From positions 17,786-81,785 of the forward strand of contig CALFZE010000104.1 of NCBI GenBank assembly GCA_937952285.1: a DNA stretch of 64,000 nucleotides, written 5' to 3'. Shown here piece after piece: positions 34,300 through 42,694 of the stretch. Position numbers and translations under genes: made by a program. The first letter of the stretch is position 1. Every line of letters begins with the position of its first letter. Under the pieces are notes generated by a model. That model searched no databases. It was not told the origin of the DNA and was given only the letters and a program-made list of their open reading frames with translations. This DNA comes from UBA2428 sp002343545 (GTDB lineage Bacteria > Bdellovibrionota > UBA2428).

Positions 34300-36182
34300 A
34301 GCGCCTCTTCGGCGCTTTCATCGTCCTCTTTCTGGCGTTGAGTTTTTCGCGTCTGCACGGCTTCTCCATTTCGGCTTGGGATCCCTACCTCGCCGGCGAC
34401 CAAGAAGCCGACTTGCTTGGGGACGCACGAAGCATTCGCTCGGACGACTGGGTCGCCCTCGTTCCGGCCCTCGTCGCCCAGTCCACCGGACAGAACGCGC
34501 TCCAGCCACGGAGCGATAAGTTAGGCTACGAGGCCGTGAACGCCATGGCGATGACCCCGCTGCCGGCCCTCAGCTGGCAGCTCGCGTTCCGCCCCTATCA
34601 CTGGGGATATCTTTTCGGTTCCGAGATCGGAATCGCTTGGCACTGGTGGTTCCGGATCTTTCTTCTGCTCGGATCGGGATTCTTCCTCTTGAGTCGCTGG
34701 CTTCCGGGGCAAAAATCCTTGGGAGTCTTGGGCGCGCTTTGGATCGCTTACTCGCCCTTCTTTCCTTTTTGGGGTTACTGCATGGAACCCGTCTTCGGAT
34801 GGGCGCTCCTCGCGATCGGGCTGACGGAGGCCTTTTTCTCGGAGACCCAGCCCGGTCGACGTCGCCTTTGGGGACTCGGCCTCTTTTACTCCTTCGCGGC
34901 CCTCGCCTTTGGCGGCTTTTACCCCGCCTTTCAGGTGCCGGCGATTCACCTCGTGCTCGCGCTCATGCTGGGGATCTACATCAACCGTCTTCGAGCGGCG
35001 AGCCCGCCCCCGTCCACGACGCATCGAACTCTAGGTGCCCTTGTCGCGATCGGAATGCTGAGCGTCGTGCCCTTCGCGCTGCATTTGTGGTTTCAGCGCG
35101 ACACCCTGAAGCTCGTCGCCGAGACGGCGTATCCCGGGCAAAGGCTCTCGCTCGGTGGCCAGTTTTCCTTTGAGACCCTCTGGTCGAACAACTTCACGTT
35201 GTTCTCGCGCGAAATCGACTGGAGCCACTTCGGCAACATCTGCGAAGCCGCCGGATTCCTGATCCTCTTGCCGGCGACTTTGATCCTGATCTTTCGTCGC
35301 AAACTTTATCGCGATGCGCGCATCGCCGCGCTGCTCGCCCTCTTGGCCTTCTATCACCTGAGAAACTTTCTGGGCTTTCCGGCCTTGCTCAACGTCGCGA
35401 GCGGCCTTTCTTTCGTACCCGAAAACCGGACGGTTGCCCTCTACGGTCTGGGCGATGTCTTGCTCACGCTTCTTTCGCTCGCCCTCGTTTGGCGCCAAGA
35501 AATTTCTTCCGATCGACGAACTTGGTTAGTTTGGGTCGGCGCTTTCGCGTTCTGGGGAGCGCTCGGAGCCCTCCTCTTGAAGGGAGCTCCGGAGTTCTTC
35601 AATGCGAAGCGCGTCGTGACCTGCACGCTCGGTTTGGGAACGATCACGGCTTTGCTTTGGACCCAGCGCGTTCGGGCCTTTTTGATCATCGTCGCACTCC
35701 TGACGGTGGTGAAGGGCATCGGATTCAATCCCCTCGTTTACCGCGGCCTCGACAAAATTCGCGCCGCGCCACTTTCGCAGGCCGTGCTCACAACGCCCGG
35801 ATGCGCCCTTTGGGCGAGTTTCGGTAATCTCGTGCAGCCGAACTACCTCCGCCTGCTTGGCATCCGTAACGCGGGGGGCGCGCACTTCTATCCTCAGTTT
35901 TCGTTCTGGACGCATTTCGACCCGGCCGGAAACTCGCGCTCCGTCTACAATCGATACGCGTACACCGTTTTTGAATCCGCATCCGTCGACGCGGCCCCCT
36001 CGCTCACGAATCCCCAGCCCGACATCGCCGTCTTGAGGACCCACCCGGATCGACCCGAATGGCTTTCAACGGGCGTGGATTGTCTGTTGATGCCCAAAGG
36101 CGATACCCAAAGCGGCTTCAAGCATTGGCAAACGACTTGGTCAGACGATTCCTGGGCGATTCTTAAGAAGATCGACCGATAG
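34296..36182 (+). CDS. Large polytopic membrane protein, GT-C/YfhO-like
   Basis: The 628-aa protein starts at a GTG overlapping the previous stop. An N-terminal membrane span is followed by an approximately 60-aa outside loop with LLGDARSIRSDDWV, then about eleven further spans, and a C-terminal soluble domain of about 130 aa ending in DCLLMPKGDT and WAILKKIDR. The loop between the first two spans with acidic residues, and the large exported tail, are typical of YfhO-like/GT-C membrane glycosyltransferases. It probably adds a sugar from the lipid carrier made by the two genes before it. Its end overlaps the convergent lhgO gene by 20 bp. Confidence 0.72.
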   Translation: MKRLFGAFIVLFLALSFSRLHGFSISAWDPYLAGDQEADLLGDARSIRSDDWVALVPALVAQSTGQNALQPRSDKLGYEAVNAMAMTPLPALSWQLAFRPYHWGYLFGSEIGIAWHWWFRIFLLLGSGFFLLSRWLPGQKSLGVLGALWIAYSPFFPFWGYCMEPVFGWALLAIGLTEAFFSETQPGRRRLWGLGLFYSFAALAFGGFYPAFQVPAIHLVLALMLGIYINRLRAASPPPSTTHRTLGALVAIGMLSVVPFALHLWFQRDTLKLVAETAYPGQRLSLGGQFSFETLWSNNFTLFSREIDWSHFGNICEAAGFLILLPATLILIFRRKLYRDARIAALLALLAFYHLRNFLGFPALLNVASGLSFVPENRTVALYGLGDVLLTLLSLALVWRQEISSDRRTWLVWVGAFAFWGALGALLLKGAPEFFNAKRVVTCTLGLGTITALLWTQRVRAFLIIVALLTVVKGIGFNPLVYRGLDKIRAAPLSQAVLTTPGCALWASFGNLVQPNYLRLLGIRNAGGAHFYPQFSFWTHFDPAGNSRSVYNRYAYTVFESASVDAAPSLTNPQPDIAVLRTHPDRPEWLSTGVDCLLMPKGDTQSGFKHWQTTWSDDSWAILKKIDR

Positions 36183-37371
36183 AAGCCACGATGTGATCGG
36201 CGATCGCGAGGCTTGCCGTCGCGGCGGGGCTCGGAGCGTTCAACACGTGCCGTTGTCTCGGGGCGTCCGCGAACTCGAAGTCATCCACGAGCGAGCCGTC
36301 GGGTCGCACGGCCTGGGCGCGGATTCCCGAGCCTGCGTAAACGAGCTCGTCGCCGTCGAGATCCGGCATGAGTTTACGGAGCGCGCGCACGAAGGCCGGC
36401 TTCGAGAGCGAACGTTGAAGCTCGCCCAGCCCCGGCCGCCAGTGCTTCAGAAAGATCCGCCAAGCGCCCCGAAACGAGAAAATCCCCAAAACATCGGACA
36501 AATTGAAATCGAACTTTCTGTAGCCTTCCCGTGCGAGCGCGAGCACGGCGTTCGGCCCGCACTCGACTTCGCCGTCGGTCATGCGAGTGAAGTGTACGCC
36601 CAAGAACGGAAACTGGGGATCCGGAACCGGATAAACGAGATGCCTCACTCGGGCCCGCGCGGCCGGCGTGAACTTATAGTACTCGCCCCGGAAGGGAACG
36701 ATGCGGACGTCCGTGGCGGCGCCCGAAGCGCGCGCGAGCCGATCCGATTGCAGACCGCCGCAAAAAATCGCGAAACCCGCACGCGCACGCGTGCCGTCTC
36801 CGATCGAAAGCTCGACGAATTCGTTTTCCGTGCGCGCGGAGCGAACCTCCGTACGAAAGCGCAGCGTGACGCCGCGCCTTTCGAGTTCCTTGACCATCTC
36901 CCGGCACATCGCCTTGTAATCGATGATGCCTTCTTCGGGCACGACCACGGCGGCTAGTCCGCGGATGTTCGGTTCGCGCGCGCGGATTCCCGCGTCACCT
37001 TCGATCCATTCCAGACCGGCGAGACCATTCTTCTGGCCACGCTCAAAGAGCGTGCGGAGACGCTCGACTTCCGCCGGGTCGGTCGCCACGACGAGCTTTC
37101 CGCAGATCTCGTGGGGCACTCCGTGCTTGCGCGCGAACTCGATGAGTTGTCGCCGACCGTCCACGCAGAGTCGCGCCTTAAGCGAGCCCGGTTTGTAATA
37201 GAGTCCGGAATGGATGACGCCCGAGTTATGCCCCGTTTGGTGGCGCGCGGGCTCCGTTTCCTTCTCGAAAAGCGCGATCTTCGCGTCGGGATACTTGTCG
37301 CTCAGCTTGAGGGCCGTCGCGAGGCCGACGATGCCACCACCCGTCACCGCGTAATCGTATTTTTCCTTCAT
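36163..37371 (-). CDS. lhgO: L-2-hydroxyglutarate oxidase
   Basis: The 402-aa FAD-dependent oxidoreductase has a dinucleotide-binding TGGGIVGLATALKL at 10-23. RHQTGHNSGVIHSGLYY is distinctive for LhgO, and RGEYYKFTP and a C-terminal GIRAQAVRPDG follow. It oxidises L-2-hydroxyglutarate to 2-oxoglutarate and passes electrons to the membrane quinone pool. It lies at the edge of the polysaccharide locus with no obvious link to it. The start at 37371 (ATG) is supported by the KEKYDYAVTGGG beginning. Confidence 0.92.
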   Translation of the reverse strand: MKEKYDYAVTGGGIVGLATALKLSDKYPDAKIALFEKETEPARHQTGHNSGVIHSGLYYKPGSLKARLCVDGRRQLIEFARKHGVPHEICGKLVVATDPAEVERLRTLFERGQKNGLAGLEWIEGDAGIRAREPNIRGLAAVVVPEEGIIDYKAMCREMVKELERRGVTLRFRTEVRSARTENEFVELSIGDGTRARAGFAIFCGGLQSDRLARASGAATDVRIVPFRGEYYKFTPAARARVRHLVYPVPDPQFPFLGVHFTRMTDGEVECGPNAVLALAREGYRKFDFNLSDVLGIFSFRGAWRIFLKHWRPGLGELQRSLSKPAFVRALRKLMPDLDGDELVYAGSGIRAQAVRPDGSLVDDFEFADAPRQRHVLNAPSPAATASLAIADHIVASIGRSS

Positions 37372-37533
37372 GATCTTCGAAGCCTAGACCGCTTTGGCCC
37401 TTTCGCGCACCCGCCCGCCCAGAAATTCGTCACTCTAAAGGCGGCCCCGACCCGTTCCGTTGGCCACGTGCGGTTGGCCCGGAACTTGAAGTCACTCTGG
37501 CAATTCCCGAAATAATCTGGGGACGAAGGAGTC

Positions 37534-37947
37534 ATGATGAAACGTTTTGCTTTGGGTCTTTTGGCCATCGCCCAGTCCACCGTGTTCGCCGCGACGATCG
37601 ATTCGCTCGGTGGCGAGTTCCAATGCACCGTGCGAGAGAAAGACGAGTCGGTCGGCACGATCGTCGTCGAGCGTTCGCCCGTCTTCTTGAAGGCCTATAT
37701 CAACATCGAGAAGGTCCACCAAAGCTACGAGATCGTAAACAAGGTCTCCCTCGGTTCGGCGAAGATCGGCGAAGAGAAAGCCGTGCTCATCAAAGCAAAA
37801 GGCGTCACGGATCTCTACCTCTCGCATTTCAAGCCCTTGCCTTCCCAATCCAACATCCTCATGGGCACTTTGACGGCCAAGAAAACCGGCCAGACGGAGT
37901 GGAGCCGCTTCGAAGTCGCGTGCATCTCGCTCGAAGCGCTGAAATAG
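37534..37947 (+). CDS. Small secreted protein of unknown function
   Basis: The 137-aa product starts with an approximately 19-aa signal peptide (MKRFALGLLAIAQSTVFAA). Two ATG codons stand side by side at 37534 and 37537. AAGGAG is better spaced from the second. The mature part (about 115 aa) has a cysteine near each end (FQCTV and VACIS) that could form one disulfide. No family was recognised; it is predicted to be periplasmic. It is isolated from its neighbours and followed by a perfect inverted repeat at 37961-37985. Confidence 0.78.
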   Translation: MMKRFALGLLAIAQSTVFAATIDSLGGEFQCTVREKDESVGTIVVERSPVFLKAYINIEKVHQSYEIVNKVSLGSAKIGEEKAVLIKAKGVTDLYLSHFKPLPSQSNILMGTLTAKKTGQTEWSRFEVACISLEALK

Positions 37948-37960
37948 CGCGTATCGCATT

Positions 37961-37985
37961 AAAGTCACACCGCGCCTGTGACTTT
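37961..37985. terminator. Inverted repeat downstream of the small secreted protein gene
   Basis: Arms AAAGTCACA and TGTGACTTT (9 bp) flank a 7-nt loop 13 bp after the stop at 37947. The right arm ends in TTT but is then GC-rich, so it is a weak intrinsic terminator at best. It could also be an operator for the aminotransferase gene at 38034. Confidence 0.45.
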
Positions 37986-38033
37986 CCGTAGACACTAGAG
38001 AATCCTTCCCCGCGGACGTAGTCTGGGGGAAGG

Positions 38034-39140
38034 ATGGACTTCATCGATCTCAAGAGCCAACAAGCCCGCATCAAACCCCAGCTCGACGCCCGTATGGCGA
38101 AGGTGCTCTCGCACGGCGCCTACATCATGGGCCCCGAGATCGAGGAGCTCGAAGCGCGGCTCGCCGCCTACGCCAACGTCAAATATTGCATCAGCTGCTC
38201 GTCGGGAACCGACGCCTTGCTCATCGCGCTCATGGCGATCGGCGTGAAGCCCGGCGACGAGATCCTCACGACCCCCTTCACGTTCATGGCCACGGGCGAA
38301 ATGATCGCGCTCGCGGGAGCCAAGCCGACCTTCGTCGACATCGACGCGCGTACCTACAATATGGACCCCGCGCAACTGGAAGCGCGCATCACTCCCCGGA
38401 CGAGAGCCATCGTGCCCGTGAGCCTCTACGGGCAATGCGCCGATATGGACGCGATCAACGCGATCGGCCGCCGTCACGGCATTCCCGTCATCGAGGACGC
38501 GGCGCAGAGTTTTGGCGCGACCTACAAAGGCCGTCGTTCTTGCGGGCTTTCGGACTTGGCCTGCACGAGTTTCTTTCCGTCCAAGCCGCTCGGGGCCTAC
38601 GGCGACGGCGGCGCGTGCTTCACGAACGACGAAACGCTGGCCAAGCTCATGCGCGAAGTCCGTAACCACGGGCAGGAACGCCGTTACTACCACGTGCGAC
38701 TGGGGCTCAACGGACGTCTCGATACCCTGCAAGCCGCCATCTTGCTCGCCAAGATGGACATCCTCGACGACGAGATCGCGGCCCGCGAGCGGCTCGGCGC
38801 GCGTTACTCCAAGCTCTTCCGCGAGAAGTCGGGAGAGAAGATCCGCACTCCCCACATCGAAGCCCACAATACGAGTCCCTATGCGCAGTACACCGTCGAA
38901 GTCGCTGAGCGCGAGGCCGTGCAAGCCAAGCTCCAACGGGCCGGGGTTCCGACCGCGGTCCATTACCCGGTTCCGCTCACTCTTCAGCCCGTCTTCCGTG
39001 AGCTTGGCCACGGACCGGGGTCTTTCCCCGTGGCCGAGAGCGCGGCGCAACGCGTTCTCAGTCTTCCGATGCACCCCTATCTGAGCGAGAAGGACCAGGA
39101 GCTCGTCGTGGATTCCGTCGTGAAGGCCGTCCAGGGTTAA
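38034..39140 (+). CDS. DegT-family sugar aminotransferase (WbpE/DegT-like)
   Basis: The 368-aa PLP enzyme has CSSGTDALLIAL, EDAAQSFGATYKG and the Schiff-base lysine in SFFPSKPLGAYGDGG (K184). The SFFPSKPLGAYGDGGA form is characteristic of WbpE/WlbC-like enzymes that aminate UDP-3-keto-GlcNAcA, part of 2,3-diamino sugar synthesis. GGGGGAAGG precedes the ATG directly. Partner genes for that pathway (WbpA/WbpB, WbpD) are not adjacent, although the hexapeptide acetyltransferase at 19145 is a remote candidate. It is a third DegT-family enzyme in this window and stands alone in transcription. Confidence 0.87.
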   Translation: MDFIDLKSQQARIKPQLDARMAKVLSHGAYIMGPEIEELEARLAAYANVKYCISCSSGTDALLIALMAIGVKPGDEILTTPFTFMATGEMIALAGAKPTFVDIDARTYNMDPAQLEARITPRTRAIVPVSLYGQCADMDAINAIGRRHGIPVIEDAAQSFGATYKGRRSCGLSDLACTSFFPSKPLGAYGDGGACFTNDETLAKLMREVRNHGQERRYYHVRLGLNGRLDTLQAAILLAKMDILDDEIAARERLGARYSKLFREKSGEKIRTPHIEAHNTSPYAQYTVEVAEREAVQAKLQRAGVPTAVHYPVPLTLQPVFRELGHGPGSFPVAESAAQRVLSLPMHPYLSEKDQELVVDSVVKAVQG

Positions 39141-39180
39141 GCTTCCTCAGTCCCCTTGTTAAGATCTAAGTATTTGAAAT

Positions 39181-39202
39181 AATTTACTTTTACAAGTAAA
39201 TT
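39181..39202. promoter_or_regulatory. Perfect palindrome, candidate operator
   Basis: AATTTACTT and AAGTAAATT (9-bp arms, spacer TTAC) form an AT-rich palindrome that touches the -35 region of the lipoprotein promoter. Such placement fits a repressor or activator site. It stands out in a GC-rich genome. Confidence 0.5.
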
Positions 39203-39231
39203 TGCGCATTGCGTTAAAAACACGTTAGAAT
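39202..39231 (+). promoter_or_regulatory. Possible promoter of the serine-rich lipoprotein gene
   Basis: TTGCGC (39202-39207) and TAGAAT (39226-39231) are spaced 18 bp, 21 bp before the ATG at 39253. AGGGGGA lies in the leader as the ribosome site. The AT-rich palindrome overlaps the upstream side. Confidence 0.5.
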
Positions 39232-39252
39232 CCCATTCAGGGGGATCTTCAA

Positions 39253-39945
39253 ATGCGCCAGTCGACTCAATGGTTCTTGGGTTTCACGGTTCTCGTCGGA
39301 CTTTCGGGCTGCCAGTTCGCCGGAGCCTGCCTGGACGACGCGGCCGCCTGCCAGTCTCAAGCAGTCGACAACAACGGCCTCGGCGGCGACACCTCGCTTG
39401 ACCAGTTCGACTCCCAGGGGTCCTGTTCCCAGTCCGTAGCCATGGGACTTTGGTCCGAAGGCTCCGACCGATTCAAGATGGAAGGCTCCTGCAACGTCGC
39501 GGGCAGTCTGAACGGCTGCCAGGTCCAAGGCGACTTCCGCGCCGGATCGACCGCATCGAGCTCGGGCGAGACGATCGCGCTGAACCTTTCGAGCGTGACG
39601 AACTGCCAACAGAACTCCATCAGCTCCCCGACCCAGAACATCTCGAGCTCGCCCTACTCGAGCACGGGTACGAACCAAACGACGAGCCTGCAACCCGGCA
39701 ACTTCAACTGCCAGGTCGCGCGCATCTCGCTTTCGTCGGTCATCCCGCAGATCCAGATGCGCTGCGTGGACACGGCCAATTCGATGAACCGCTTCACGAA
39801 GACCTTCCAGGGCGAAGACATCTCGACGCAGACGGGTCGCTTCGGTTCGACCTCGCAGGGCCTCAACGACATGAGCGCAACGGGCGAGAGCGGCTTTGGC
39901 GCTTCGAACGCGAACGACGCCTCGTCGTCGCCCTCGTTCGAATGA
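39253..39945 (+). CDS. Serine/glutamine-rich, Cys-containing lipoprotein of unknown function
   Basis: The 230-aa product has a signal peptide with a lipobox (VLVGLSGC, Cys at about residue 20), so it should be lipid-modified. The mature part holds about nine more cysteines and long low-complexity Ser/Gln/Asn/Gly segments (QNISSSPYSSTG, ending in SSSPSF), suggesting an extended, possibly surface-exposed domain with disulfides. No family was recognised. A dedicated promoter with an adjacent palindrome implies separate control. The next gene is convergent, 4 bp away. Confidence 0.75.
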   Translation: MRQSTQWFLGFTVLVGLSGCQFAGACLDDAAACQSQAVDNNGLGGDTSLDQFDSQGSCSQSVAMGLWSEGSDRFKMEGSCNVAGSLNGCQVQGDFRAGSTASSSGETIALNLSSVTNCQQNSISSPTQNISSSPYSSTGTNQTTSLQPGNFNCQVARISLSSVIPQIQMRCVDTANSMNRFTKTFQGEDISTQTGRFGSTSQGLNDMSATGESGFGASNANDASSSPSFE

Positions 39946-39949
39946 TCAG

Positions 39950-40975
39950 CTAGGCGAGCTTGAGCAGTTCGTGCAGACGGACGAGTCCCACGATTTGTCC
40001 GTCGGCCCGCGTGACCGGCAAGACGTTCAAAGGCCGCGGCCGATTCTCCATGAGCGAGAGCGCCTCGACCGCGCCGACGTCGGGTCGGATCGAGACCGGC
40101 GAAAGGTTCGCGAGCTCGCGCACCGTCTTGGTGAAGATCCCTTCGCGATGCTTGTTCATCGCGCGACGAATATCCCCATCGGTCAAGATGCCCTCGAGGC
40201 GTCCCTCCGCCGTGCGGAATAAAACGATCCCGAAACCCCCGAGCGCCGCGACGACGTCCTGGATCGTCGCCTCGTCGATATCGAGCGCGGGGCATTCCGC
40301 CAGCGGAACCATGAGGTCCTCGACCTTGAGCAAGAGCCGTTTCCCGAGACGCCCGCCCGGATGGTAGAGCGCGAAGTCCTCGGGACGGAATCCGCGCGCC
40401 TTCATGAGCGCGACGGCGAGCGCGTCGCCCACCGCGAGAAAAAGCGTACTCGAAGTCGTCGGCGCGAGGTCGAGCGGGCAAGCCTCGCGATCGACGGACA
40501 CGACGAGCGAAAGGTCCGCGTTCTTGGCGAGCGTCGAATCGGGATTGGACGTGAGCGCGACGACCGAAGCCCCGATTTTTCGGAGCGGCGGCAAAAGCGC
40601 CAAGATCTCTTCGCTCTCGCCGGACTTGCCGAAGGCCAAGACGACGTCGCCGGCTTTCACCATGCCCAAATCGCCGTGGATTCCCTCGCTCGGATGCAGG
40701 AACACGGCCAGCGTTCCCGTGCTCGAAAGGGTGGCCGAGACTTTGCGCGCGATGTGGCCGGATTTTCCGATGCCGGTGCAGACGACCTTGCCCGGTGAGG
40801 CCAGGATCTTTTCGACCGCCCGCACAAAAAGCTCGTCCGCCCGACCGGCCAAAGCCGTCAAAGCCTCGGCTTCGGTCCTCAGGACTTCGCGGATCGTTTG
40901 GAGGATACTTTCGCTTCGCGCGACCATAACCTCTTTCTCATCCAAGTCCGCGGGCCCGGCAAGAAGCGCCTTCAC
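39950..40975 (-). CDS. kdsD: D-arabinose 5-phosphate isomerase
   Basis: The 341-aa protein has an N-terminal SIS domain (GIGKSGHIARKVSATLSSTG and FGKSGESEEI, with EACPLDLAPTTSST for the active site) followed by a CBS domain pair ending GLVRLHELLKLA. It converts ribulose-5-phosphate to arabinose-5-phosphate for Kdo synthesis, hence LPS. The start is either GTG at 40975 or ATG at 40927; both have only moderate ribosome sites and the ATG gives a length close to E. coli KdsD. KdsA, KdsB and KdsC are not in the window. It is divergent from the gene at 41102. Confidence 0.92.
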   Translation of the reverse strand: MKALLAGPADLDEKEVMVARSESILQTIREVLRTEAEALTALAGRADELFVRAVEKILASPGKVVCTGIGKSGHIARKVSATLSSTGTLAVFLHPSEGIHGDLGMVKAGDVVLAFGKSGESEEILALLPPLRKIGASVVALTSNPDSTLAKNADLSLVVSVDREACPLDLAPTTSSTLFLAVGDALAVALMKARGFRPEDFALYHPGGRLGKRLLLKVEDLMVPLAECPALDIDEATIQDVVAALGGFGIVLFRTAEGRLEGILTDGDIRRAMNKHREGIFTKTVRELANLSPVSIRPDVGAVEALSLMENRPRPLNVLPVTRADGQIVGLVRLHELLKLA

Positions 40976-41063
40976 GGAAACTTCATTTATGGCGTCTGTC
41001 CCAAGGGGATCGGGGCCTTAGGAATCTTGACGCCTATCGACCCCCGCGGGTCGGCAAGGTCTT

Positions 41064-41072
41064 TGCTAAAAT
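41064..41072 (+). promoter_or_regulatory. Extended -10 element upstream of the PilZ operon
   Basis: TGC followed by TAAAAT (41067-41072) has the form of an extended -10 promoter, 30 bp before the TTG start at 41102. No good -35 is visible at the proper distance. A strong GGAGGAGGAGGAG ribosome site follows. Confidence 0.45.
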
Positions 41073-41101
41073 AGACGATAAGTCCGGAGGAGGAGGAGAA
41101 C

Positions 41102-41758
41102 TTGCGCAATCGGGGTCTCAGTCTGGCGACCGATCTGAAGTCCTTCTTCGAGGACGAGATCCGCTTGACCTTGTCGCGACAAGGCGTCGGCATCTCGCCC
41201 CCCACCGTCGAGTACCTCGCTTCGGTCCTCGCGAAATTCGGCGATACCAAAAATCTGCTGAAGCCGGAAGACTTCGACGAGAACGGCCAGGCCTCCCGCC
41301 AAGGGCTGCCGACCCTCGCCCTCCTTTGGCTCGAAGGTCTCGCGAATCCCGCGCCCTTCGAGCGTCTCGTCCAAATGCAGCACCTCGGCGACGTATCCCT
41401 CTTCATGACGGGATTCTTCGCCGAGAATCTCGAGCGTCGCGCGCTCGACATGGATTATTCCATCGCGATGGGAGCGCGCGCCTACGAGACCGCGGGCAAG
41501 ATCCGCGAGTCGCTGGCCGCCGAACGCACGCTCAACGTGTACTTCGAACTCGCCTCGGAGTTCCGCCGCCTCGTCGAAGTCTTCGCCGAGGTCTCCGATC
41601 GCGCAAAACTCCACGATGCCAAGGCCTTGCTTCGTCTCTACGAGCGCTGGCTCGAGACGAAGCGTCCTCGCTTGCACCGCATGCTGGCCGAAGAAGGCAT
41701 CATCGCGGCCGAACGCGCGTTCGAGAACGGCCCTAGCGACCCGCGCCGAAAGGCGTAA
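41102..41758 (+). CDS. Conserved-looking cytoplasmic protein, unknown function
   Basis: The 218-aa protein starts with TTG behind a very strong purine-rich ribosome site (GGAGGAGGAGGAG), which outweighs the rarer start codon. It has no signal peptide or membrane span and is predicted mostly helical, with many charged residues (for example LERRALDMDYSIAMGARAYETAGKI). No family was recognised. Five bp separate it from the next gene, so it is the first of a three-gene unit ending in a PilZ domain protein. A role in a cyclic di-GMP-regulated process is only a contextual inference. Confidence 0.75.
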   Translation: MRNRGLSLATDLKSFFEDEIRLTLSRQGVGISPPTVEYLASVLAKFGDTKNLLKPEDFDENGQASRQGLPTLALLWLEGLANPAPFERLVQMQHLGDVSLFMTGFFAENLERRALDMDYSIAMGARAYETAGKIRESLAAERTLNVYFELASEFRRLVEVFAEVSDRAKLHDAKALLRLYERWLETKRPRLHRMLAEEGIIAAERAFENGPSDPRRKA

Positions 41759-41763
41759 CGGCG

Positions 41764-42357
41764 ATGCGTTTTCTTCGCGACATCCAGATTCATCTCGAGG
41801 AATGGTACGGCGCCTCGACGGGGCTCGACGTCGGTGACTTCGTCGTGGCGGCGCCCAACTTCGGGCGGCTCGGCGAACTTCTCGTCCAGGACGAAGCGGG
41901 CGACCTCGAGATCGCCCTGCTCCTCGACCGCGACATCCTGGCCGCCTGGGATCCGCACGGAGAGAAGTCCACGGCGCCCGAACCGACGCGCGCGCTCACC
42001 GTGCCTTTCGAGGAAGTCAGCCACTTCGTGTACCTCGGCTTCAACCATCGCCGGGGCCGTAACGTCACCGCGCTCGAGATGGAAATCCAGTCCGAGATCG
42101 ACCGCGTGCTGCTTGCCTACCACGGCCCCTTCGGACTGCGCGACGAACAGAGCGCGGCCATCCTGAACGAACTGAACGAGCGTCGCTACGAAAGCGCCCG
42201 CCACGAAGAGAGCCGCGTGGCGGCCGCGGCGTTTCTGCGACGGCTCTCGGGCGGCGATCCCCGCGCCTGGAACGAACGCGAGCGGGAAAGCCTGCGGGCT
42301 TTCTTCCACTCGGATCTCTCCGAAAAGCTGCGCTTCGCCCGGGGAGGTCGGCCATGA
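41764..42357 (+). CDS. Cytoplasmic protein of unknown function, PilZ operon
   Basis: The 197-aa protein begins MRFLRDIQIHLEEWYG and continues with a mixed alpha/beta pattern (VGDFVVAAPNFGRLGEL, VSHFVYLGFNHRRGRNVTALEMEIQ). It has no cysteines, signal peptide or membrane span. The C-terminal third is helical and basic/acidic alternating. I could not assign a family. Its stop overlaps the ATG of the PilZ gene by 4 bp (ATGA at 42354), which implies translational coupling. Confidence 0.77.
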   Translation: MRFLRDIQIHLEEWYGASTGLDVGDFVVAAPNFGRLGELLVQDEAGDLEIALLLDRDILAAWDPHGEKSTAPEPTRALTVPFEEVSHFVYLGFNHRRGRNVTALEMEIQSEIDRVLLAYHGPFGLRDEQSAAILNELNERRYESARHEESRVAAAAFLRRLSGGDPRAWNERERESLRAFFHSDLSEKLRFARGGRP

Positions 42358-42674
42358 ACGAAAAATTCCGCGAGGCTCGCCGCTTTCTGCTGGAACGCCC
42401 GGCCGTGCTGATCGACCCATCCACCCGATTCAAGGTGGGCTCGCTCGTGCTCGATCTTTCGCTGACGGGCGCGAGCCTCGAGCTTCCTCCCGGCATCAAG
42501 CTTCCTAAGATCGTCGACCTTCGCTGGGAACCCCTGACGGGCGCGCCGCCGCTCGTCTTGAAGTGCGAGCTCGTTTGGCAAAAGGCGGCACGCGCGGGCG
42601 TGCGCTTCCAAAACATGCCGCCCAAGACACGAACCTTGCTCGATCGCTTCCTCAATATCCGCTTCGCGGATTAA
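42354..42674 (+). CDS. PilZ domain protein
   Basis: The 106-aa single-domain protein fits PilZ: an N-terminal Arg-rich segment REARRFLLERPAV, the DLSLTGASLELP motif matching (D/N)xSxxG, and a C-terminal ARAGVRFQNMP strand. PilZ domains bind cyclic di-GMP through those Arg and DxSxxG residues. The RxxxR spacing is less standard here, so binding is likely but not certain. It is translationally coupled to the preceding unknown gene. It may be an effector of the diguanylate cyclase type encoded at 2358. Confidence 0.82.
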   Translation: MNEKFREARRFLLERPAVLIDPSTRFKVGSLVLDLSLTGASLELPPGIKLPKIVDLRWEPLTGAPPLVLKCELVWQKAARAGVRFQNMPPKTRTLLDRFLNIRFAD

Positions 42675-42694
42675 AGGGCGCCTAGCCTGACGCC

